Source: Flaccisagitta enflata (taxonomy: Eukaryota > Chaetognatha > Sagittoidea > Aphragmophora). Taken from it: DNA of 64,000 nucleotides. The notes beneath the pieces were generated by a model. The model was not told the origin of the DNA, made no database searches, and saw only the letters and a list, made by a program, of their open reading frames with translations. Location of the stretch: contig OZ231128.1 in assembly GCA_965153355.1 (NCBI GenBank), positions 248,001 to 312,000 on the forward strand, given 5' to 3'. Position 1 is the first letter of the stretch. Every line of letters starts with the position of its first letter. A program made the translations under genes and the position numbers. Shown one piece after another: positions 57,931 through 64,000 of the stretch.

Positions 57931-58389
57931 AGTCGCAAAAGCGTTAGATGGTTGGTGGTCAGCGGTACCCGTGCCCTGCCTGAGTAGGTTATGGTTGAAG
58001 TTGAGGGGGGAGCAGGGCAGCGGCCCCGAAGGGGTCAATGACCTATGCTTTCACACATATGGGGGATTTTCTCCTTCTCCTCCTTTTGAGATTTGGGCCT
58101 CAAGGCCGGGATCTGGGCCTCTTGGCTGAGATTTTGACGTTGAGGCTGATATTTGGGCTTCAAGACTGTAATCTGGGCCTCCAAGCTAGGATTTAGGCCT
58201 TGAGGCTAGGATTTGGGCCTTGAGGCTGAGACTTGGGCCTCGAGACTGGGATTTGGGCCTCAAGACTTGAATTTGGGCCTCGAGACTGGGATTTGAGGGG
58301 GGGACGTAGGAGAAGAAGGAGGAGAAGAAGGAGAAAATCCCCCATATGTGTGAAAGCATAGGTCATCAACCCCTTCTGGGCCGCTGCCC
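57931..58389. mobile_element. Family B foldback nested in the left arm of a D element
   Basis: It runs from TAGTCGCAAAAGCGTTAGAT through GTACCCGTGCCCTGCC, GGGCAGCGGCCCCGAAGGGG and CTATGCTTTCACACATATGG to inverted CCATATGTGTGAAAGCATAG and CTTCTGGGCCGCTGCCC. The centre has GATTTGGGCCTCAAGGC units. The intact right arm of the host D element gives the empty-site sequence (ACTAATA/AAAGGATG), which fixes both boundaries and leaves at most one or two duplicated bases. Confidence 0.85.
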
Positions 58390-58783
58390 AAAAGGATGCT
58401 TTATTGCCCATGGGTGTTGGTTGCCATGGAAACACTTTTCCATGTATTTATGCTAAAGTATCAGTTCTTTGAGAAATTTTTTGAGGGAACATTGTTTAAA
58501 ATAAAATTTGCTACAACTTTCCCACAGTATGTTCTGTAAGAATATCGCTGGTTTGGCGGTTGCTAGGGAGCATCAGAGGGCTGTCACACATAGTTACGCT
58601 CCCTAGCAATGGCTAAACGAGCAATATTCTTACAGAACATACTGTGGGAAAATTGTGGCAAATTTTATTTCAAACAATGTTCCCTAAAAAAATTTCTCAA
58701 AATATTGATACTTTAGCGTGAATACATGAAAATGTGTTTCCATAGCAACCAACACCCATGGGTAACAAAGCATCCTTTTATTA
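58390..58783. repeat. Hairpin core of the D element, ~180-bp arms
   Basis: GGATGCTTTATTGCCCATGG ... GTTGCTAGGGAGC pairs with GCTCCCTAGCAATGGC ... CCCATGGGTAACAAAGCATC, with a loop of about 26 bp. Both arms contain the CCACAGTATGTTCTGTAAGA block or its complement. Confidence 0.92.
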
Positions 58784-59410
58784 GTATATATTCCAAATAT
58801 CAGTCTCTTAAGTAAATTTGTCTTCCTGTAATGAATTCCCCCGTATTTCCAAGTCTAGACGACATCTACTATACAGTTCAAAGACGCTCTTTCTGGCTGT
58901 AAGCAAAATTGACATCTTCACTTCATATCATTGAAATTTCTAAAGTTTTTGAGCTACAATATTCTGACACTGCTCAATTGATAGATTTTTTGAAGCTCTT
59001 CAAAATGCTCACTGATTTTATACAGCTTAACCTCTTGTGAATGGAGCAAGAGTCGTCAAAAGATTGTGAAACTTTTTTTTTTGCCATAGGCACAGTAGAA
59101 CTCATCTAGACTTGAGATAACGGGAGCAAGCATTACGGAAAAACAAGTGAAGCAAGGGGACTGATATTTAGAATATAAAATTATAAAATAATGATTTATT
59201 GCCCATGACAGTCGATTGCCATGGAAACACATTTTCAGGTATTCCCGCAATAATATCAATATTTTTTTGGGGAACATTGCTTAAAATCCAATTTGCTACA
59301 ACTTTCCCACAGTATGTTCTGATAGGAATGTCGCTTGTTTAGCCATTGCTAGGGGCTGCCACATATGGATGCGCTCCCTAGCAATGGCTAAACTAATGAC
59401 ATTCTTACAG

Positions 59411-60072
59411 AACATACTATCTAGGAAATAGATATATGGACACCTAACCATGAATACAGCAGCCAAACATCAAAATCTATTAAAACGATGAAAGCAGATC
59501 AATAAAAAATGACAAAAAATCTTCAATTCAAGACCAAGCAGAGCATAGTAGCTCAATCCGTTTTCAAATGACAGCGTTTTGAAGAAAAACTTTCCTTTAC
59601 CAAAATCTAGTTCAGAGGTTTTTGGTTCAAATCTTTAAACAACAATCTACATTGAAAGAGCTCTCATATGTGAATGGATTGAGCAAAATTATTCTGCTTG
59701 GTCTCAATAGCTTAATAGATCTTAATAGATAATAGATAATAGATCTTAGATAATAGATAATAGATCTTAATAGATCACATTTTCGATAATTTTTTTGATA
59801 ATTGAATAAATTGAGGACTGCAGTCAAACATAATGCCCTGAAATTATCTGATTATAAAAGAAAACAAAACAGATTCAATGATTTTTTTGTTGCTTTATGA
59901 GAAGCGAAGGATACACTGATTCAGATTGAAAAGTCTCATGGAAAGTTAAAACAGAAGGACTTGATAGATCAAAATATCATATAATGACTAGAAATTGATT
60001 TACTTGGGCATTTGCTTCATTCGGTGAGTGAAAAGGCTAACTTTTCTCCAACTGTCTGTATATTTATTTCCT
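59411..60072. mobile_element. TIR element X inside the D element
   Basis: CTAGGAAATAGATATATGG at the left pairs with CTGTATATTTATTTCCTAAG at the right, about 20 bp with four mismatches. The interior is AT-rich, with an AATAGATCTTAATAGAT minisatellite at 59707-59775. Confidence 0.5.
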
Positions 60073-60074
60073 AA

Positions 60075-60658
60075 GTAACACCCCTGACATAATTAGGCGA
60101 ACTGGGAACATTTGCCTTAAAGGGTTAGATATTGGCCCAAGCTCTGCAAGATTTAGCACAGAGATAGCTAAAATGTCATATTTTGACATAGTGGAGCAAC
60201 ATATAGGGATTTTTCACTAGTGTAAGGGTGGTAAGGTGATCAGTCAGAAATGGCGAATCAGATTGCAACAGATTTTCCCAGAAAATTTTTTACACAAATA
60301 TAGCACATACTTACAGCTATTTTTTTGCGGTTTAAACCTAAGTTTTTTGCCTTTGATGGCTGAAAACTCATTCTATGGATGAAATTGAAAGAGCAGGTCA
60401 AATGTATAGGTAGGGGCAGCCCTTGAGACTGAAAAAATTATACTTTAGGGAATAAAAAATGGCTGACTGTTATCAGAGAATGGCTAAAAAACTACTTGAA
60501 TAGGATTTCAACCAATTCTATTTGGTATTTTCAGCTGAATTTAGACGAAATCTATCTTAGTTCATATGAACATATCCCAAAGTACCATTCAAATCAATTT
60601 GTCAGGCTCAAATAGATGACATTCAACCCCAGTTCGCCTAATTTTGTCAGGGGTGTTA
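60075..60658. mobile_element. TIR element Y adjoining X
   Basis: TAACACCCCTGACATAATTA plus GGCGAACTGGG at the left pairs with CCCAGTTCGCC plus TAATTTTGTCAGGGGTGTTA at the right, about 31 bp with two mismatches. No protein is apparent. X and Y abut within a few bases, so one may have inserted next to or into the other. Confidence 0.75.
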
Positions 60659-60922
60659 GTATTGTGGGAAAGTTGTGGCAAATTTAATTTCAAGCAATGT
60701 TTTCTCAAAAAATCTCTCAAAACATTGTTATTATAGCAGAAATACATGGAACTGTGTTTCCATGGCAACCAACTACCATGGGGAATAAATCATTTTTTTA
60801 TCAATTCATATTCCAAATATCAGCTCTTTCGCTTCATTTCTTTTTCCGAAATGCTTGTCCCCGTTATCTCAAGTTTAGACGAGATCCACTGTACTCAGTA
60901 TGGAATTATAGGTAATTGACTC

Positions 60923-60945
60923 CTCCGTGGCCGCTGCCCTAGCAA
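60923..60945 (-). mobile_element. Family B fragment
   Basis: CTCCGTGGCCGCTGCCCTAG is the right-arm end of family B. It lies downstream of the minus-strand coding relic at 61003-61240, as a B left arm lies downstream of the 1624-1731 copy. Confidence 0.45.
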
Positions 60946-61002
60946 CCTAAAAGATTAGCGTTAGTAGAATCGTTTTATATTCAAATAAATAAATATATAT
61001 AT

Positions 61003-61240
61003 AAATGGCATTGAGAATTGGTGACCATATGACGCTTGAGCGACCTGTTTCCTCTTCCATCACTCGCCAACCCTCCAAGCATGAAGAGGCGCATTCTTCG
61101 GCGCCATCGGCGATTTTCTTGATGGTTCTAGATGGTGTTCTAGATGGTGTTGCTTCCCCACTTTTCACTTTCCTCTTATTTGTCCAATCTTTATCCGTTT
61201 CCACTTCCGTGTCAAAAAATCCAAATCCAATGAAAGAAAT
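61003..61240 (-). pseudogene. Coding-like segment shared with 1624-1731, product unknown
   Basis: One open minus frame of about 75 non-repetitive codons contains FDTEVETDKDWTNKRKV, SGEATPSRTPSRTIKKIAD and EEETGRSSVIW. The KKIAD and TGRSSVI parts coincide with the two DNA blocks shared with 1626-1731. A 12-bp repeat (ACCATCTAGAAC) encodes the SRTPSRT doublet. A T-rich stretch precedes it on the minus strand and could be an intron end. I cannot tell a decayed transposon frame from an exon of a repeated gene. Confidence 0.35.
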
Positions 61241-61354
61241 GAAAAAAAAAAGAAATAAAAAGAAGAATATTGAACCTAAGTGACACAATTCCTTTGATAG
61301 GCACGGGAAGTTAGGCTTCTTACACGTTTTCTTTTTTTTAGTGGCGACAGTGTA

Positions 61355-61985
61355 CCACTTGGGTAAAAAAAAAGACGCACCTCCTTGATAGTCATTGCAT
61401 ACACAGATCATAATGCTTGAGAAAAATGAGCTTGTTACGGGTTCATACATGTGCAAAAAGCGTCAGAGACACCAAATATTTCGACTAATATTGAATAGTC
61501 ATCATTCAGTGGTGAATGATGACTATTCAATATTAGTCGAAATATTTGGTGTCTCTGACGCTTTTTGCACATGTATGAACCCGTAACAAGCTCATTTTTC
61601 TCAAAGACGCACCTATTGATAAGTGGATGAAACAGTTACTTAAAACAAGTTTATCTATTTCTGAATAAGACGTTTCTATGGATTTTGTAAAAAAATCTTT
61701 CAATCTAGTACCACAAACGGTTTAGAAGCTAGGGCCCTACAAAGAGAAGCACTTATTTGCTAAAATGCACTTTTTATAAGAATTTTTATAAGAATTACAA
61801 AACTAAAATGGGCAATGATTTTATTCAAACTAATGCCATTTCTAAACGAAGAAAGATAGCAAAACCAGATTGGTGCCAAATGAAAGTACTTTCAAAGGGC
61901 TTTCAAATGATCTAATATTTTACTTAGTGTCGTTGAAAATTATATGCAAATCATTCAAAAGAGCGTCTTTTTTTTAACCGCGTGG
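61355..61985. mobile_element. Family I TA-flanked TIR element containing a perfect palindrome
   Basis: Ends CCACTTGGGTAAAAAAAAAG and CTTTTTTTTTAACCGCGTGG border TA (61353-61354, 61986-61987). The interior matches 26253-26678 through CTAAAATGCACTTTTTA, CTAATGCCATTTCTAAACGA and TCAAAGGGCTTTCAAAT. It is about 200 bp longer than that copy because of the palindrome near its left end. Confidence 0.78.
61417..61604. repeat. Perfect palindrome, 92-bp arms, 4-base spacer
   Basis: The arms 61417-61508 and 61513-61604 are exact reverse complements; the spacer is GTGG. I checked every base by eye. AAAGACGCACCT-type sequence lies on each side (about 61370 and 61604), followed by TTGAT, so the palindrome sits within a duplicated family I segment. 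Confidence 0.97.
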
Positions 61986-62070
61986 TATGACAGGTGGAAC
62001 AACATCCCTCACTATGACGCATGAAATGACTAATTGTCAGCAGGTCAGAACTGATGCCAATTTAACTTCA

Positions 62071-62295
62071 GTTTTTATTCGCGTGCGCGCGACTCTACAC
62101 TCCGCTTTGTCCGTCCGTCTGTCCGTCGGTTGGTCTGTCGGTCCATCACACTTTTACTTTTTTTATCAATTTTTTTTTCTGTAAGTCATTTTAAGTCATT
62201 TTAGAGCATACTAAGTCATTCCAATTCATTCTAAGTCATCCTAAGTCATTATGTAAGTCTCGCACGCGACTTATAGATGTTGGCCTTGTTTTTTT
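62071..62295 (-). mobile_element. Family A element, AAGGCCAACA subfamily
   Basis: On plus: TTTTTATTCGCGTGCGCGCG, ACTCTACACTCCGCTTTGTC, GTCCGTCGGTTGGTCTGTCG, AAGTCATTTTAAGTCATTTT units, CTCGCACGCGACTTATAGAT and GTTGGCCTTGTTTTTTT. The hairpin is intact apart from one changed base pair. Confidence 0.85.
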
Positions 62296-62321
62296 AATAA
62301 AAGGTCATCACATCAAAATTT

Positions 62322-62655
62322 TACTTTATCTTCTTTGAATACAGCCAACAGAAATCTGGCATCTGTAGAAAAGTGTTGATGTGCTTGACATTTTGGTGTG
62401 GGCAGGATCAGGAGCAGTGCTGTTAAAACCGCCTAAAAACGCCAAATGCACTCTTAGTCCAGTGCATGTGACTAAAATCTGATTTGTCAGACTGTTAGTT
62501 GTATGGTTGGTCAGACTTAGTTCTTTTTTGGCGTTTTCAGGCGGTCTTAACAGCACTGCTCCTGCTCCTGCTCACACCAAAATGTCAAGCACATCAACAC
62601 TTTTCTACATATGCCAAATCAAGTTTCTGTCTGCTGTATTCAATGAAGATAAAGT
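62322..62655. repeat. Inverted repeat of ~125-bp arms (paired A-like elements)
   Basis: Arm 62322-62447 (GTGTTGATGTGCTTGACATT, GGTGTGGGCAGGATCAGGAG, CGCCTAAAAACGCCAA) is inverted at 62524-62655. Between them are TTAGTCCAGTGCATGTGACT followed by AAAAT, and GGTTGGTCAGACTTAG, both like family A 3' ends. This looks like two A-type copies tail to tail. Confidence 0.8.
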
Positions 62656-62911
62656 GTCCTCTCGCACTCCTATTCCTTCAATTTTGGTTACCTGTTCATA
62701 GAAAAGTGGTGCTGATGGTGCAAAATGAAACCTCCCGCACTCTTAGTCTTTTCCTTAGAGAAGTGGTGCTAATGGTAACGCGAAGGCGAAAATGACGGGC
62801 AATCACAGAGCGGATCTTTAAAGCAAGTCATTATCACCTGAGCAACAGATTTTATACATTTCCCTTCATATTACAATTGTTAGTTGTGGAAGCGGCAACG
62901 ATTCTATAAGG

Positions 62912-63135
62912 GCCTGTTTCTACTCGTGACAATCGCGTTTTTAACGCTCCGCTCACTCACTCCACAGCGGTCCGCTTCAATAAGCTTGCTATGCTCAATT
63001 GCTCTGTAAACGCGCTCGCTTACTCTCTTCCCTCACTCCCTGGTTGATATCCATCATATTGCATTATATGTGCTCTCGCTGTAAACGCGTTAAACGGACA
63101 CAATCGAGTTTTATGTCGTTCCTAAAAACACGCCC
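62912..63135 (+). mobile_element. Family C element (diverged)
   Basis: GGGCCTGTTTCTACTCGTGA to TTCCTAAAAACACGCCC, with GCTCCGCTCACTCACTCC and GCTGTAAACGCGTTAAACGG inside. It lacks the GGGACAGTTGAAAATC block in recognisable form. Confidence 0.72.
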
Positions 63136-63153
63136 TGAATGAGAGCCGACATA

Positions 63154-63427
63154 GGGCGTGTTTCTAGTGAAGACGAAAAACGTGTTTGTTCCCGTGAAAC
63201 GCGATAACAGTGTAAACACATATTCAAGAATTTCAACTGTCCCACGAGGGAGTGAGTGAAGTGAGTAAGCGAGCCCGTAAATGGAGCGAGCGAGTGAAGC
63301 GAGCATAGCGAAGCGGAGCGCTGCGGAGCGAGTGAGCGGAGTGAGCGGAGTGAGCGAGTGAGCGGGACGTAGCGAGCGACCGAGTGGCCTGTTCAAAACG
63401 CGGTTGTCTGACTAGAAATGCACGCCC
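63154..63427 (-). mobile_element. Family C element with an 18-bp flanking direct repeat
   Basis: GGGCGTGTTTCTAGTGAAGA to TGACTAGAAATGCACGCCC, with AACGCGATAACAGTGTAAAC, TCCCACGAGGGAGTGAGTG and GAGCGGAGTGAGCGAGTGAG inside. TGAATGAGAGCCGACATA occurs immediately before (63136-63153) and after (63428-63445). Including CACGCCC the direct repeat is 25 bp, because the upstream C element ends in the same bases. Confidence 0.82.
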
Positions 63428-63604
63428 TGAATGAGAGCCGACATACGAGGGTTGTAGAGGGGCCTATCCTCTCATTTCGTCCTCACAAGACTCAAGAGGA
63501 TCATTTCCTCCAATTCCAGCTTTTTTTCATTTCGAATTATGAAAATCGTTTTTTCAGAATCTTTTCAAATGATGTTAAGCCCGCCCTCCTTGGCTCTTTC
63601 GGTC

Positions 63605-63693
63605 TCACTTTCTTTTTCTTTCTTTCTCACTTTCTCTGTCTCTTTTTCAATGTTTCTGTCTGTCTGTCTCTCTGTCTGTCTAACTGTCTCTAC

Positions 63694-63731
<38 letters not shown>

Positions 63732-63829
63732 GGTTTGTTTGTTTTTCGATCTGTGTGTCTATACGTCGGTCTGTGTGTTTACTCTGTTTCTATTTTTTCT
63801 TTCTTTCTTTCCTTCTTTCTTTCTTTCCT

Positions 63830-63904
<75 letters not shown>

Positions 63905-63917
63905 CTCTCTCTCTCTT

Positions 63918-63958
<41 letters not shown>
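63605..63958. repeat. (CTGT)n, (CTTT)n and (CT)n tract
   Basis: CTTTCTTTTTCTTTC and CTGTCTGT repeats (63655-63730) pass into about 110 bp of CTTT and about 55 bp of CT. The Arg-Glu/Lys frames on minus are artefacts. Confidence 0.97.
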
Positions 63959-63961
<3 letters not shown>

Positions 63962-64000
63962 GCTCCTTCCTTCATTCACTCATTCATTCATTCATCGCAC

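Larger units (their letters stand above)
57836..58871. mobile_element. D-type TA-flanked foldback with very long arms
   Basis: Ends CAGTAGATGTCGACTAGACT and AGTCTAGACGACATCTACTA border TA. The arms continue inward through AAATACAGGGGAATTCATTA, GATATTTGGAATATA and then the 180-bp hairpin arms at 58390-58783. A family B element is inserted in the left arm. Each arm is over 270 bp when the insertion is removed. Confidence 0.85.
59093..60891. mobile_element. D-type foldback interrupted by two further elements
   Basis: The left end is CAGTAGAACTCATCTAGACT and the right end AGTTTAGACGAGATCCACTG, with TA on the right and CA (mutated) on the left. The left arm and loop (to 59409) match the 57836 element, ending CTTACAGAACATACT. 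The right arm resumes at about 60662 with TGTGGGAAAGTTGTGGCAAA. Between them, 59410-60661 is foreign. Confidence 0.78.

Noticed and set aside
60290-60380. A minus-strand 45-bp exon between TTTTCAG and GTAAGTATG
   Set aside because: It lies inside TIR element Y, is Lys-rich and very short; chance splice-like pairs of this kind are expected.

Overview
This 64 kb window looks like intergenic or intronic DNA from the nuclear genome of a repeat-rich eukaryote. It contains very long dinucleotide tracts, several satellites, dense short non-autonomous transposons with TA or 8-bp target duplications, and splice-type signals. It shows no operons, no ribosome-binding sites and no complete recognisable gene. 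I cannot name the taxon from the sequence; an invertebrate or other repeat-rich lineage is only a guess.

Coding content is sparse and unproven. The best candidates, both on the minus strand, are a 79-bp segment at 21334-21412 with a good acceptor and a GTAAGT donor, and a ~125-codon open segment ending in TGA at 9955-10334. Weaker candidates lie at 22341-22493 (+), 43782-43852 (+), 34262-34500 (-) and 61003-61240 (-). The last shares two DNA anchors with 1624-1731 (+), so it is probably a decayed repeated coding sequence. I recognise none of these proteins.

Most of the rest falls into repeat families, labelled here for convenience. Family A (>20 copies) ends in a conserved palindromic hairpin followed by CTAAAA, starts with ACAAGGCC, and carries an internal GACC-rich tract that sometimes expands. 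Family B is a foldback element with GC-rich arms (GCAGCGGCCCC...) around CCCAAATC-type minisatellites. Family C is a 250-280 bp TIR element with a GAGCGAGTGAGC-type core. Families I, J and K and the CAGT-ended elements (D, pogo-like MITEs) all sit between TA dinucleotides, as Tc1/mariner-type elements do. Two hAT-type MITEs have 8-bp duplications. Two TA-flanked foldback elements carry a tRNA-like sequence at their centre.

Layout: 1-5.6 kb is microsatellites, a foldback B with nested A and hAT, and a 209-bp tandem duplication. 5.8-12 kb holds A copies, CAGT MITEs, C, a 610-bp GA tract, the 10-kb coding candidate and a tRNA-bearing foldback. 12.4-19.7 kb is a series of tandem arrays (32, 164, 163 and 181 bp units). 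19.7-27 kb is B, C and I elements and the 21-kb exon candidate. 27-30.5 kb is a ~136-bp satellite and a 46-bp array. 31-40 kb is J, K, C and a 1-kb tandem duplication bounded by CT tracts. 42-46.5 kb is a B foldback, minisatellites and A copies. 46.8-51.05 kb is a very homogeneous 71-bp satellite (~60 units) that abuts a B element where that element's left arm should be. 51-64 kb is microsatellites, A copies, nested TA elements, a perfect 188-bp palindrome and paired C elements.

The most notable structural results are the compensatory changes in the A hairpin, the satellite that seems to derive from a B terminal repeat, the tRNA-centred foldbacks, and the perfect palindrome with 92-bp arms.
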